Positions 35,491 to 48,389 of a stretch of DNA of 64,000 nt are shown piece after piece; positions within the stretch are counted from its first letter, which is position 1; each line of letters opens with the position of its first letter. This DNA is from Elymus sibiricus (lineage: Eukaryota > Streptophyta > Magnoliopsida > Poales > Poaceae): positions 443,919,531 through 443,983,530 of the forward strand of contig CM077665.1 in the NCBI GenBank assembly GCA_039707655.1. The letters are read 5' to 3'. The notes beneath the pieces are model-generated. The model saw only the letters and a list, made by a program, of their open reading frames with translations. It was not told where the DNA came from and ran no database searches. A program made the position numbers and the translations under genes.

Positions 35491-36383
35491 CTACTCATCA
35501 CCGGTATATTTTATCTTCTTTATCTTTGTTGTCAACCCTTCTTTCTGTTTCGGCAGATCTTCAATCATGTACTCCGGCCTCTTCTTATCTTCCTTGAACT
35601 GATCCCTTTCCTTCTCTGCTTTCACCAATAAAAACTTGTGCATGCTGGTAATTGATGCATCAAGCTTCTTCTTCTCCTCCAATTCAGCTCTTGCATCAGC
35701 CAAAGCTTCTTCAGCTTTGGCCTTCAGGGCTAGTGTCACCTGATTTTCCTCAACCATTTACTTAAGCTCATCTTGGGCATTCCTCAGGTCACGGTAAAGC
35801 TTCTCAATCTCATCTGTGAACTTAAACCTTGTTTCAACATTGTTTAAGGCATCACGAACTCTACCATCTCTCACTTCAGTGTACATTTACCATAGCTTCG
35901 ACAGGGATTTACTCAGTGGACTCGGCCACATAGGATCAACCCACTACAGAAAGTCACATTTGTCTCCAAACTACAGTATATATGACAGAGCAGAACCTAT
36001 TAGGAAATTACACAACAAAAACTTAGTTTGAATGACTATAAATAAGTTCATATTTTTCACAGACCTATCCTGAACAGGCCAAGAACCTCCTGCCAGTCCA
36101 ACATCCTTCAAAAGTAACAAATTTGGAGCGCACGAAATTGCATTTACAACGGATACGCTTATCTCCATCATCGAATAATCCGCTATAATCAGAATCGTAC
36201 ATTGTATTTGGACCCTAACAATACAAATATTCATAGTAAATAGGGTAAATCAGTGTTGAAATCAATAAAATCCCCAAATCCATATGAACCCTAACCATAG
36301 ACTGACGAGAATGCAACACTTACATCGGTGCCAAGGGAGTTCGATTCGATGGAATATTCCTCGCCATCGCCCCACGAAACCAT
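35491..36383 (-). pseudogene. GRF-type zinc finger plus coiled-coil gene carried by the MULE
   Basis: Three exons with GT/AG borders fit. Exon 1 (36383-36324) starts MVSWGDGEEYSIES. Exon 2 (36214 to about 36073) has Cys residues in RCKCN and the GRF-type signature TGRRFLAC. Exon 3 (35970-35491) supplies KCDF and WVDPMWP, followed by a long charged coiled coil (EIEKLYRDLRNAQDEL, KAKAEEALADARAELEEKKK, KEDKKRPEYMIEDL). The C-x-C, G-R-x-F-x-x-C and C-x-F-x-W order is that of GRF zinc fingers, which bind nucleic acid. At least four in-frame stops are present. Two of them are TAG where CAG (Gln) would fit the pattern (end of exon 2, and before WVDPMWP), and the others are TAA after SKLW and after DELK. 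The gene is therefore dead. It lies downstream of, and on the same strand as, the transposase. Confidence 0.65.
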
Positions 36384-37395
36384 GCCATCCTTGAGCGGCT
36401 ATAGGAGATCTACGACGCTGTGGCGACGGGAGGCGACGAGCAAAATGGCAGGGGAGAGGATGGGGACAGCCGGACAGGAGCAGGAGCAGAGGAGGGGGAC
36501 AGAAGAGGGAGCAGAGGAGGGGGGGACGTTGTTTGAAACGTGCCCCACATGTCATTGTAATCGCCGACCCCACACAAGATCCACTCGTCAGCCTCTCGCC
36601 GATTGCCTAGTCATACGCGGCCAATCACATCGCAGAGACCAACCTCTCACGGATCATCTCGTCGGTCCTTCTAGAAAACCATATCTGACAGCTCTAGTTC
36701 GGTACTAGGGTATGATCGAATGGCTGCAGTTCGGTGCTAGGGTTTGGAGGGGTTTGGAGATGGTCAACGGGTTTTTGTAGGGTTTGACCAACTGTCAAAT
36801 GAGCATAAGTAATTCAAAAAAATAAAAAAAATACAAAACCGGCGAACTTAGTCGCTTCAAGTGATATACTTTTGATAAAAATATATAAAGTTGGTCTATG
36901 GTTAGTTTTATGAAATAATCTTCACAAAACCGAGATACATTGAACGATGTTGCAGAGAGATCAAGGCAAAAGTGAGAGGAGTTTAGGGTTTTGAATTAAA
37001 AAAATCAATAAGATCACAAATGCTTCATTATGGAGTGACTAAGACGGATCTGAACTTACTTTTTAATTTTCATATTTTAAGCGTGTTTCCTAATGGTTTT
37101 CTATTAAGACTTGATTACAAATGGGGTTGTTTACCCTAGCTTCGGAGCTCATTTTGAGCATTTGGAGCTTCGGAGCTCATTTGGAGCTTAGGATCTCATT
37201 TTGGAGAAAATGGATAATAGTTCAGAAAACATGGCAACATCACACACAGAGCAATGGACTTCAAATGTTGGTAATTTGCCTTAAATTCAAATTTTGCCTC
37301 AAATTTGAATTCTAACACAAATTTGATAGGCCCGTATAAATAGCATTTTGCATTACTACACCTTACAAGTTTCCACAGTAGTTCAAAGTTCAAAT
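36384..37395. other. MULE interior between accessory gene and transposase
   Basis: No gene is supported. 36384-36720 is the GC-rich presumed 5' flank of the GRF gene. 37135-37200 has short repeats of ggagcttcggagctcattt. The remainder is AT-rich. Confidence 0.4.
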
Positions 37396-38169
37396 TCAAT
37401 TATTTGACTTGCTCCTTGTGTTCGCAGATGGCTCAACTGTCTTGCTCCTGGTTTCCCTAGCTGGGATATTACGTGGCTTTGTCTTCTTCCGTTTGATCTT
37501 CACTTGGGATAGCTGCTCCTGGTTTCCCAAGCACATGATGACCAGTTGACGGTCATCTGTTAGTTCCATAATCTTTAAAGGAACAACATGAACCATGTCT
37601 TGCTCCTCTCTTGTAGCTTCAAAACCATGATAAGCCATGGCTTCAAATTCTGCATCAGATGATGGTTCAACAAAAGTTTCTTCCTCTCTAGGACTTTTCT
37701 TAGAGCTGGGTCAAACAGAAATAAGATTAGGGATAAGCCATTGATAAAAAAGAGAACAAATGCATACAAAAAAATGGAAGGTTGCACACATACCAAGATG
37801 CCGGTGCTTCTACTGCACACATACCAAATGATGCATTCTCCTCTGCTGCGGCATTCTCCTCTACATTTGCTGCTGCCCATTCTTCCTCTTCTCCAAATGA
37901 TGCATCCACTGTATTGGTACAAAGCCTAGCAATGTGCCCTAGGGTTCCACATTTTTTGCACTTACGCTGTCTTTCTACACGACCCTCTTCACCTGCTCTT
38001 ATCATGTTCTTCCTTGGTCTTCCTGGTGGTCTAGTAAGTACAGGAGAACATAGTTTGAACCCTGGATCTACTCTGTTCCATTGGTCTTTTCCCAAGAGTT
38101 AAGGTACATTGTCAGCATAAGCAGCCTGAAATTTGGCAACAGAGAAATATTCAGAGCAATACTGATCAA
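37396..38169 (-). pseudogene. MULE transposase, C-terminal part (CCHC zinc knuckle)
   Basis: Continues the transposase beyond the gypsy insertion. After the TSD the minus strand reads QYCSEYFSVAKFQAAYADNV, the conserved region following the SWIM finger. A TAA (38099-38101) interrupts it, then the same frame gives GKDQWNRVDPGFKLCSP, the Pro/Gly/Arg-rich linker (RPPGRPRKNMIR) and the zinc knuckle CKKCGTLGHIARLC. An 88-bp intron with GT-AG borders (37706-37793) joins AVEAPAS to CSKKSPREEETF, and the last exon ends at 37396 in a basic tail (KIKRKKTKPRN; TRSKSNN). The order of parts is typical of MURA-type transposases. Besides the TAA, this stretch is intact. Confidence 0.85.
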
Positions 38170-39741
38170 CGATATGTCTCCAACGTATATATAATTTTTG
38201 ATTGTTCCATGCTGATATATTTTCATTTTAGGATACTTTTTGGGTCTTTATTTACCAATTTATAATATTTTTGAGCACTAACTTATTGACCCAGTGCCCA
38301 GTGCCAGTTGTTGTTTTCTGCATATGTTTACTTTTCAGGTTTACAGTACCAAACAAAGTTCAATTGCCACGAAACTTTTTGATGTTTTTTCTAGACCAAA
38401 AGAAGACCTGGAAGCTTTGGAAGGAGGCCGGGAGGCACACGTGGGCCCCACCACACATTAGGGCGCGCCCTAGGGGGGCGCCCTGGTATGTGGTGGCCCC
38501 CTCGTGGCTCTCCCGACGCCCCTCTCTGGCCTATAAATTCTCTAATATGGCAAAAACCCAGAAGCAGTCCCGAAACCCTTTTTCTGCCGCCTGAAGTCTC
38601 TGTTCCATCGCGAGGCCATCTGGTGCTCCGTTTCGGCACCCTGCCGGAGGAGTGATCGATCACGGAGGGCCTCTACATCAACCTTGCTGCCCTCATGATG
38701 ATGTGTGAGTAGTTCACCAAAGACCTACGGGTCCATAGCTAGTACCTAGATGGCAATCTCTCTATCTCTTGATCTTCAATACAATGGTCATCGCATCTTT
38801 GCTTTGATCTATCCGATGTAATCCTATTGTGCGGTGTGTTTGTTGGGATCCGATGAATTGTGGGTTTATGTTCAGATTATTCATGAAAAATATTTGAGAT
38901 ACCTCTGATATATATTGTCTCTTAATTGCACGATCATTATAGCTTTGTAATGCTCTCCGATTTATTGATGTGCATTGACCAAGTAGATTGATATTTCATC
39001 GGTGGGAGTGGTGCGTTGTGGTAGGTTCAACCTGGTGAGTTTCTATATCCAAGTGACAAAGTAGGGGAAAAGATGCGTCTTTGTGTTGTTTCTACTAAGG
39101 ATAACAAGACGGGGTTCATTCATATTGCTTGAGTTTACTTTGTCTACATCATGTCATCGTTCTCCATGCATTACTCTGTTTTACTTAATACTCTAGATGC
39201 ATGCTGGATAGCGGTCGATGAGTGGAATAATAGTAATAGGTGCAGGCAGGAGTCAGCCTATTTGTTTATGGACGTGATTCCTATATACAAATGATCATTG
39301 CCGTGAAAATCGCATAACTATCCGCTTTTCTATCAATTGCCCAACAGTAATTTGTTACCCACCGTATGCTGCCTACATGAGAGATGCCGCTAGGGAAAAC
39401 TATGGCCCCCGGGTCTATTCACTTATATATTTACAAATGCTACTATTACCTTGCTGCCTTTATTTACTTTTTATTTTATTTTGCAATTTAAAATTATCAA
39501 CAATTATCTACACAACTCATTTGCTTGCAAATAACGTGATCAAGGGGATTGACAACCCTCTTGCCCGCGTTGGGTGCAAGTTGTTCGTTCATTTGTGTGC
39601 AGCCGCTGAAGACGTTTGAGGATTGATATTCCTATTGGTTCGATAAACCTTGGTTTCGTAACCGAGGGAAATACTTACCCACTTTGTGTTGCGATAACCC
39701 GTTCCTCTTCACGGAAAACCCAACGCAGATCACGAGTATCA
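38170..39741 (+). repeat. 5' LTR of the gypsy element
   Basis: 1572 bp. Features are the CAACGTAT palindrome near the start (mutated), a GC-rich inverted repeat (38447-38499) around accacacattagggcgcgcc, and ctataaattc (38531-38540) as the probable TATA box about 30 bases downstream of it. Confidence 0.9.
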
Positions 39742-39752
39742 GGAAGGATTTC

Positions 39753-39770
39753 TGGCGCCGTTGCCGGGGA
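39753..39770 (+). other. Primer-binding site (tRNA-Asp type)
   Basis: TGGCGCCGTTGCCGGGGA, 11 bases inside the 5' LTR, identical to the minus-strand site at 21692-21709. Confidence 0.85.
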
Positions 39771-39985
39771 ATATCATCATCAACTACCAAGTAACTCCAC
39801 ACAAATTTTCATTCACTTGTTGTTCTTTTTATTTGCTGTTATATTTAGCTTGTCTAATAAAATCAAAAATACAAAAATATTTATCTTTGCTTGTTACTAG
39901 TTTTCTTGTTTGAAGTCATGGCTAGTTCTTCTTCTGCTCGCTTTACTCTGATGTAGTAAATTTTAAACAAAGGGGGGGAGAAAGT

Positions 39986-40683
39986 TTGAAAGATGCATGG
40001 TATAGAATTTGCTTTGCTCAAAATAAAGCAACTAAAAAGTTATCCACTACTACCTTGCTTCACAATTTTTATGTTGGTGTGACCATTTGGTATAGGTTCA
40101 TCCTTGACACCATCACCGGGGGGAATTTCTTAATGTGTCACACTCTTGATGCCTATAATGCAATTGAAAATCTTGTAGGGTCACCACCCATTATTGTCAA
40201 TTAGACTAGTTTGACCTTGAAGCATGTTATGCAAAGGATTGATGCTATTGAAAAGAAAATGACCACAAATAAACCAATTGAGAAGTTGGATAAGAAAATT
40301 CATAATCATATCACTCAACTTGGGTCAAGGGTAGGAATGACTTTGAAATCTTTAAAGGAAAAAGACACTACTATTGATGAGAGGATAGAACAAGGCTTTA
40401 ATAGAATTGATAAAATGGAAGAGGTCATTGACAAAGTAGGTTCCACTTTCACACCTTCTAAAACTAATGATAGTACCTCTCAAAACAAAAACCACAAGTT
40501 CATATATATTCCTAAGAGCATTAGTACACCTCCTACCAAAAGAAACGAGGATCTAATGATGATTAGTGTTCATCCCAAATTTATAAATTTGATAAAGGAT
40601 CCTATTGCCAAGCCTCCTATTGCACCTATTATCCCTAGTTGTGTCATTGAGGAGCTTGATGTCAAATATGACAATACTTGAAA
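39986..40683 (+). pseudogene. Gag-like gene of the non-autonomous gypsy element, one in-frame stop
   Basis: An open frame runs from MKDAWYRICFAQNKATKKL through LHNFYVGVTIWYRFILDTI, TGGNFL and a VGSPP motif. This is the gag (retrotransposon gag, Athila/Triticeae gypsy) pattern in which LKDAWYRI precedes NFYVGIT. It hits TAG at 40202-40204 and continues in the same frame as LTLKHVMQRIDAIEKKMTTN, a Lys/Glu-rich helical region, to TGA at about 40679-40681. The N-terminus is missing: the frame begins abruptly at about 39986 and the first part of gag is not found. There is no zinc knuckle. The gene is broken and has no protease or polymerase behind it. Confidence 0.7.
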
Positions 40684-41344
40684 CAATGCATTATGCCTAG
40701 CTAGGGGCATAAAACAATAGCGCTTGTTGGGAGGCAACCCAATAGTTATCTTTAAATTTTTTGCTTTAAACTTTCTATTTATTTTTTATAACATGATTAT
40801 TGCCTCTATAATGATTATGTTTTTGTGTTTAAATCAGTGTTTGTGCCAAGTAAAGCCTTTGGGATGACTGACAAGATGAGTAGAATCGATGCTGAAACAA
40901 AACAAAAACTTTTGAATCCAGTACAGGAATTTTAGTTTTTTACTGGAGCATGATAATGATCTGAAATTTTCACACAGTGTTTATATACAAATTTGAGAAG
41001 TTTTCCTAAATTTCCAGAATTTTTAGAGTTACGTAAGTATAGGTTGTCTACATTTTGCTTCAGACTATTCTGTTTTAGACAGATTCTGTTTTTGCTTGCA
41101 TAGTTGCTTATTTTGATTATGCTATTGATTGTATCGGGGGGTATAAGCCATGGAGAAGTTAGAATACAGTACCTATTATGAAATTATCAAATAAGAATCA
41201 ATTTATAACAGTACCTAAACTATGCAATATATTTCTTATACTAATGGATCTCACGAAGTTTTGTTGAGTTTTGTATGATTGAAGTTTTCAAGTTTTGGGT
41301 ATAGTCACGATGGACCACGGAATAAGGAGTAGCAAGAGCCTAAT

Positions 41345-41429
41345 CTTGGGGATGCCCAAGGCACCCCAAGGTAATATTTTAAAGTTAAATCAAGCGTCTA
41401 AGCTTGGGGATGCCCCGGAAGGCATCCCC
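41345..41429 (+). repeat. Pair of GC-rich hairpins in the gypsy interior
   Basis: Hairpin 1 is 41345-41370 (cttggggatgcc and its near complement ggcaccccaag). Hairpin 2 is 41406-41429 (ggggatgcc/ggcatcccc). The same two appear, duplicated and inverted, at 19318-20123 in the other gypsy element, although most flanking sequence is diverged. Confidence 0.75.
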
Positions 41430-43524
41430 TCTTTCGTCTCAATCCATCGGTATGTCACTTGAAGCTATATTTTTATTCGTCACATGATATGAGTTTTGCT
41501 TGGAGCGTCGTTTGCTTTTGTTTGCTTTTACTTTCAGTTTGCCACAATCATTGTTTGCTGGACACAACTATTTAAGAGAGACACCCCTTCATCATAATTT
41601 GTTAGAATACTCTATGTGCTTCACTTATATCTTTTGAGCTTAGCAGTTGCTCTAGTACTTCATTTATATCTTTTTGAGCACGGTGACGTGTAGATTTTAT
41701 AGAAATGATTTTACTCTCATTATTCACTTATATTTGTTTGAGAGTTAATAAATAGTGACCGCAATTTGCATGGGTCATAAGACTAGTCCAAAAATATTAG
41801 GTATTCAATGAGTGATAATCAAAACCATCAAGTAGCACATATAGAGAAATTGTGGATCAATGATATTGATATGATAATATGAAAAAGGTGTGAGTCCACA
41901 ATTGTTGAACCGTAGAAGTGTCGATATTAAGAAAGGTTGACATATTTGTTCATCTAAAAAATTAAAGAGACATGGTGATGATGTGTGATCATTTCTATTC
42001 CTCGTTGAAATCCTAGTGTTGTTTCGGGTCGGAAGCGCGTGATGGTTCACTCCTACCAACCTCTTCCCTCGGGGCATGCGAGTAGTACTTTGATCTATGA
42101 TAAAACTAATAAAACTTTGCAATAAGTATATGAGTTCTTTATGAATAATGTGAAACTACGGACATACGCAATCTCACCTTTTCATATTTGCTAGCCTCTT
42201 CGGTACCATGCATTGCCCATTTTCACCTCGAGGATCGGTGCAACTTTCGCCAGTGCATCCAAACCCCATGACATGATATGCTCTGTTGCACATAAGCCTT
42301 ATTATATCTTCCTCAAAACAGCCACCATACCGACCTATCATGGCATTTCCATAGCCATTCCGAGATATATTGTCATGCAAATTCCATCGTCACTTCACAT
42401 GACTAGTTTGTTCATCGTCATATTGCTTTGCATGATCATATAGAGCTGCCATAGTATTTGTGGCAAAGCCACCGTTCAACATATTTTTTATACATGTCAC
42501 GCTAGATCGTTGCACATCCTGGTACACTGCCAGAGGCATTCATACAGAGTCATATCTTCATATCAGTTCTCCATATCGAGTTGTAAGTATATAAAAGTGT
42601 GATGATCATCATTATTAGAGAATTGTCCCAGTGAGAGAAGAATGATGGAGACTATGATTCTCCCACAAGTCGAGATGAGACTCCGGATGAAAAATAAAGA
42701 TGGGGGAGGCCAAATGAGCCCACCATTCGAAAAAATGAGACAAAATGAGAGAAGGGACTTTGCTACTATCTTTTACCACACTTGTGCCTCAAAGTGGCAC
42801 TATGCTCTTCATGTAGAGAGTCTCATGATATGTCACTTTGATATGCTAGTGGGAATCACCTATTCATTATTACAAAACTTGGCTTGTATATTCCTATGAA
42901 GGGTTTCCTCAAATGCCCAAGGTCTTCATGAGCAAGCAAGTTGAATGCACACCCCACTTAGCTTCATTTGAACTTTCATACACTTATTGCTCTAGTGCAT
43001 CATTTGCATGGCAATCCCTACTCCTCGCATTGACATCTATCGATGGGCATCTCTATAGCCCGTTGGTATGCCTAGTTGATGTGAGACTATCTTCTCCACT
43101 TTTTACCCCTTTTATATCTATCACCATACTCTATTCCACCTAAATGTTATGTCCAATGGCTCATGCTCATGTATTGCGTGAAGAATAAAAAGTTGATGCA
43201 TATTGAAAAAGTACGATCCAATTGCCTGACTTGGACACCATGGTGCTTAACATTTGTATTAATGTGGTGAAGATGGAGCCATGCCTTACTAATATAATAA
43301 GATGAATGGGGGGGGGGTAAACATTTCTTAAGGATCGTATACTTTTAAGGATTAATGATTTTGTTTCTTACACTTTAATATTGCTGTGTTAATATTTGTT
43401 GATTCATCTTTTCTCAATGAGCATACATGCATAAGATTACATAATGGATAGCATGTCACATCCAAAATTCTGTTTTTATCATTTACCTACTCGAGGACGA
43501 GCATGAATTAAGCTTGTGGATGCT

Positions 43525-45103
43525 TGATACGTCTCCAACGTATCTATAATTTTTGATTGTTCCATGCTGATATATTATCATTCTAAGATACTTTTTGGAT
43601 CTTTATTTACCAATTTATAATATTTTTGAGCACTAACCTATTGACCCAGTGCCCAGTGCCAGTTGCTGTTTTCTGCATGTTTTTTACTTTTCAGGTTTAC
43701 AGTACCAAACGAAGTCCAATTGTCACGAAACTTTTTGATCATTTTTTCTGGACCAAAAGAAGATCTGGAAGTTTCGGAAGGAGGCCGAGAGGCACACGAG
43801 GGCCCCACCACACATCAGGGCGTGCCCTAGGGGGGGTCGCGCCCTGATATGTGGTGGCCCCATCGTGTCTCTCCCGACGCCCTCTCTGGCCTATAAATTC
43901 TATAATATTGCAAAAAAACCCAGAAACAATCCCGAAATCCTTTTTCTGCTGCCGCAAGTCTTTGTTCCGTCGCGAGGCCATCTGGAGCTCCATTCCGGCA
44001 CCCTGCCGGAGGGGGGATCGATCACGGAGGGCCTCTACATCAACCTTGCTGCCCTCATGATGATGTGTGAGTAGTTCACCACAGACCTACGGGTCCATAG
44101 CTAGTACCTTGATGGCAATCTCTCTATCTCTTGATCTTCAATACAACGGTCATCACATCTTTGCTTTGATCTATCCGATGTAATCCTACTGTGCGGTGTG
44201 TTTGTTGGGATCCGATGAATTGTGGGTTCATGTTCATATTATTCATGAAAAGTATTTGAGATACCTCTGATATATATTGTCTCTTAATTATATGATCATT
44301 ATAGCTTCGTAATGTTCTCCGATTTATTGATGTGCTTTGGCCAAGTAGACTGATATTTCATCGGTGGGAGTGGTGCGTTGTGGTAGGTTCAACATGGCGA
44401 GTTTCTATATCCCAGTGACAAAGTAGGGGACAAGATGCGTCTTTGTGTTGTTGCTACTAAGGATAACACGACGGGGTTGATTCATATTGCTTGAGTTTAC
44501 TTTGTCTACATCATGTCATCATTCTCCATGCATTACTCTGTTTTACTTAATACTCTAGATGCCTGCTGGATAGCGGTCGATGAGTGGAGTAATAGTAATA
44601 GGTGCAGGCAGGAGTCCTCCTATTTGTTTATGGACGTGATGCCTATATACACATGATCATTGTCGTGAAAATCGCATAACTATCCGCTTTTATATCAATT
44701 GCCCAATAGTAATTTGTTACCCACCGTATGCTGCCTACATGAGAGATGCCGCTAGGGAAAACTATGGCCCCTGGGTCTATTCACTTATATATTTACAAAC
44801 GCTACTATTACCTCGCTGCCTTTATTTACTTTTTATTTTATTTTGCAATTTACAATTATCAACAATTATCTACACAACTCATTTGCTTGCAAATAACGAG
44901 ATCAAGGGGATTGACAACCTTCTTGCCCGCATTGGGTGCAAGTTGTTTGTTCATTTGTGTGCAGCTCCTGAAGACGATTGGGGATTGATATTCCTATTGG
45001 TTTGATAAACCTTGGTTTCATAACTGAGGGAAATACTTACCCACTTTGTGCTGCGATAACCCGTTCCTCTTCATGGAAAATCCAACGCAGATCATGAGTA
45101 TCA
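43525..45103 (+). repeat. 3' LTR of the gypsy element
   Basis: 1579 bp, begins TGATACGTCTCCAACGTATC and ends GAGTATCA. GC-rich inverted repeat about 43804-43861, and TATA-like ctataaattc at 43891-43900. It is preceded by the purine-containing tract aagcttgtggatgct (43510-43524), the probable polypurine tract region. Confidence 0.9.
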
Positions 45104-45108
45104 ATCAA

Positions 45109-45212
45109 GTTCACCATCTTCACCCCCGATAACAGTCATGAGATGTAGGGCATGTATGCATGGCTTCCCACGGATCTGCCATTGCCAACAACTGCATTCC
45201 CTAGTTTCTAGG
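45109..45212 (-). pseudogene. MULE transposase, SWIM zinc-finger segment
   Basis: A 104-bp island of MULE between two retrotransposons. On the minus strand it encodes ECSCWQWQIRGKPCIHALHL, a SWIM zinc finger (C-x-C, ten residues, C-x-H), then MTVIGGEDGELD. Removing the copia element joins it in frame to PVNL on the right (giving NLETRECSC across the junction). Removing the gypsy element joins it in frame to QYCSEYF on the left. No stop lies inside it. Confidence 0.9.
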
Positions 45213-47083
45213 TGTTGGAAATATTCCCTAGAGGCAATAATAAATTGGTTATTATTATATTTCCTTATTCATGATAATCGTTTATTATCCATGCTATAAT
45301 TGTATTAATTGGAAACACTGATACATGTGTGGATACATAGACAACACTGTGTCCCTAGTATGCCTCTAGTGGACTAGCTCGTTGATCAAAGATGGTCAAG
45401 GTTTCCTATCCATAGACATGAGATGTCATTTGATAACGGGATCACATCATTAGGAGAATGATGTGATGGACAAGACCCAAACTATGAACGTAGCATATGA
45501 TCGTGTCAGTTTATTGCTATTGTTTTATGCATGTCAAGTATCTGTTCCTATGACCATGAGATCATGCAACTCACTGACACTGGAGGAATACCTTGTGTGT
45601 ATCAAACGTCACAACGTAACTGGGTGACTATAAAGATGCTCTACAGGTATCTCCGAGGGTGTCTGTTGAGTGGGCATGGATCAAGACTGGGATTTGTTAC
45701 TCCGTGTGACGGAGAGGTATCTCAGGGCCCACTCGGTAATACAACATCACAATAAGCCTTGCAAGCAATGTGACTACGTGTTAGCCACGGGATCTTGTAT
45801 TACGGAACGAGTAAAGAGACTTGCCGGTAACGAGATTGAACTAGGTATAGAGATACCGACGATCGAATCTCGGGCAAGTAGCATACCGAAGAAACAAAGG
45901 GAACAGCATACGGGATTAACTGAATCCTTGACATAGAGGTTCAACCGATAAAGATCTTCGTAGAATATGTGGGAACCAGTATGGGCATCCAGGTCCCGCT
46001 ATTGGTTATTGGCCATAGAGGTGTCTCGGTCATGTCTACATAGTTCTCGAACCCGCAGGGTCTGCACACTTAAGGTTCGGTGACGTTTCGGTAGTATAGA
46101 GTTATGTATGGTGGTGACCGAAGGTTGTTCGGAGTCCCGGATGAGATCCCGGACGTCACGAGGAGCTCCGGAATGGTCCGGAGGTAAATATTGATATATA
46201 GGAAGTCCTGTTTTGGTCACCGGAAAAGTTTCGGGTACTTCAGTAGTGTACCGGGAGTGCCGGGACACTACCGGGGGCCATCGGGAGGGGTGTCTCGACC
46301 CAAAGGACCTCATGGGCTGTAGAAGGAGTCAAACCAGCCCCTAGTGGGCTGGCCGAACCCCCCACTAAGGCCCATGCGGCTAGGGGTGTGAAAAACCCAA
46401 AGGTGGAAAGGTGGAAAGGGTTTCCAAGTGGAGAGGAGGAATCCTACTCCTAGTAGGATTGGAGTAGGACTCCTCCACCTCCAATTTCGGCCAAACCTTG
46501 AGGGTTTGAGGCTGCCTCCTCCCCTCCCTCCCTCCTATATATACTAGAGGATTTAGAGGGGAGAGCTAACCCTAATTGCCACGTGCTCCCTCTACTTCCT
46601 CTAGATCGTTTTCTCCTTTAGTCTAGTTTCAGCGGTGCTTAGGCGAAGCCCTGCCGGAATAGTTCCACCACCATCGCTGCCGCACCGTCGCGCTGCCAGA
46701 GAACTCATCTACCTCTCCGCTCCCTCGTGCTGGATCAAGAAGGCGGAGATCGTCATCGAGCTGTACGTGTGCTGAACGCGGAGGTGCCGTCCGTTCGGCG
46801 CTAGATCGGAAGGACCGTGATCAAGATCACGAGACTGTTCGTGATTTGATCGTGGGACAGATCGAGATGGGATCGCGGGACGGATCATGATTAGATCGCG
46901 GGACGCTCGGCGATTTGGATCGCGAAGACGTTCGACTACATCAACCGCGTTTCTTAACGCTTCCCGCTTAGCGATCTACAAGGGTATGTATATCCACTCT
47001 CCCTCTCGTAGATGCTCATCACCATGGATAGATCTTGCGTGTGCGTAGGAATTTTTTTGTTTCCCATGCAACGTTCCTCAACA
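45213..47083 (+). repeat. 5' LTR of the copia element
   Basis: 1871 bp with TG...CA ends. It has an extra copy of an 11-base unit (aaggtggaaag) near 46399-46420 relative to the 3' LTR. A TATA-like ctatatatactag lies near 46533-46545. Confidence 0.92.
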
Positions 47084-47084
47084 G

Positions 47085-47097
47085 TGGCATCATGAGC
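47085..47097 (+). other. Primer-binding site, tRNA-iMet type (altered)
   Basis: tggcatcatgagc begins two bases inside the LTR. The standard Angela/BARE-1 site is TGGTATCAGAGC, so there are changes here. Confidence 0.7.
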
Positions 47098-48389
47098 TAG
47101 GTCTATGTGTAGATGAGATCTCGAGTAGAACACAAAGGAGTTTGTGGGCGTTGATATTCAGATTGCTTCCTCCCTTGGTCTCTTCTCGATTCGGCGGTAT
47201 TGTGGGATGAAGCGGCCCGGACCAACATTACTCGTACGCTTACGAGAGGCCGGTTCCATCAACTGACATGTAACTTCGTTGCATAAAGATGGCTAGCGGG
47301 TGTCTGTTTCTCCCACTTTAGTCGGATCGGATTTGACAAAGGCGGTCCTTAAGAAGGTTGAATAGCAATTTTTGTATCACCGTTGTGGTTTTTGCGTAGG
47401 TAAGAATTGTTCTTCCTAGATACCCGTAGCAGCCACGTAAAACATGCAACAACAATTAGAGGACGTCTAACTTGTTTTTGCAGGGTATGTTGTGATGTGA
47501 TATGGCCAATTACATGATGAGATATATGTGATGTATGAGATGATCATGTATTGTATAGAATATCATGACTTGCATGTCGTTGAGTACGGCAACCGGCAGG
47601 AGCCATAGGGTTGTCTTTAATTATTTTCTCCGTTTTGCTTTACTTTATCGCTATGAGTTAGCAATAGTCGTGGAAGCAACAGTCGGCGCCACAACCTCAT
47701 GGCGACACGTTGATGGAGATCAAGATGATGGAGATCATGGTGTCATGCCGGTGACGATGGAGATCATGCCGGTCCTTTGGAGATGGAGATCAAAAGCACA
47801 AGTTCATGGCCATATCATGTCACTTATGATTTGCATGTGATGTTAATCCTTTTATGCATCTTATTTTGCTTAGGACGACGGTAGCATTATAAGGTGATCC
47901 CTCACTTAAATTTCAAGATAAAATTGTGTTCTCCCTGAGTGTGCACCGTTGCGAAAGTTCGTCGTTTCGAGACACCACGTTATGATCGGGTGTGATAGAC
48001 TCTACGTTCGCATACAACGGGTGCAAGCCAGTGTTGCACGTGCGGAACACTCGGGTTAAACTTGACGAGCCTAGCATGTACAGACATGGCCTCAGAACAC
48101 AAGAGACCGAAAGGTCGAACATGAGTCATATAGTAGATATGATCAACATGAAGATGTTCACCATTGAAACCATCTCAACTCACGTGATGATCGGACTTGA
48201 GTTGGTGAATTTGGATCATGTGACACTCGAATGACCGGAGGGATCTCAATTTGAGTGGGAGTTTTTAAGTAATATGATTAACTAAACTCATTATCATGAA
48301 CATAGTCAAAATGTTTTTGCAAATTATGTTGTACATTACTAGCTCGCGCTATAGCTCCGTTGAATTTTTATATGTTACTAGACAAATAG

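Larger units (their letters stand above)
38170..45103 (+). mobile_element. Non-autonomous Ty3/gypsy LTR retrotransposon inserted in the MULE transposase (TSD ATCAA)
   Basis: TSD ATCAA at 38165-38169 and 45104-45108. LTRs are 38170-39741 and 43525-45103, with ends TGATACGTCTCC (the first base of the left LTR is changed to C) and GAGTATCA. The primer-binding site TGGCGCCGTTGCCGGGGA is at 39753-39770. The 3.8-kb interior has only a broken gag-like frame (39986-40683), hairpins (41345-41429) and no pol, so the element is non-autonomous. The LTRs differ by a few percent by eye, which makes it older than the neighbouring copia element. Confidence 0.92.

Noticed and set aside
45531..45936. ORFs in the copia LTRs, repeated at 52432-52656
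   Set aside because: Identical in both LTRs and without domains, so LTR sequence rather than genes.
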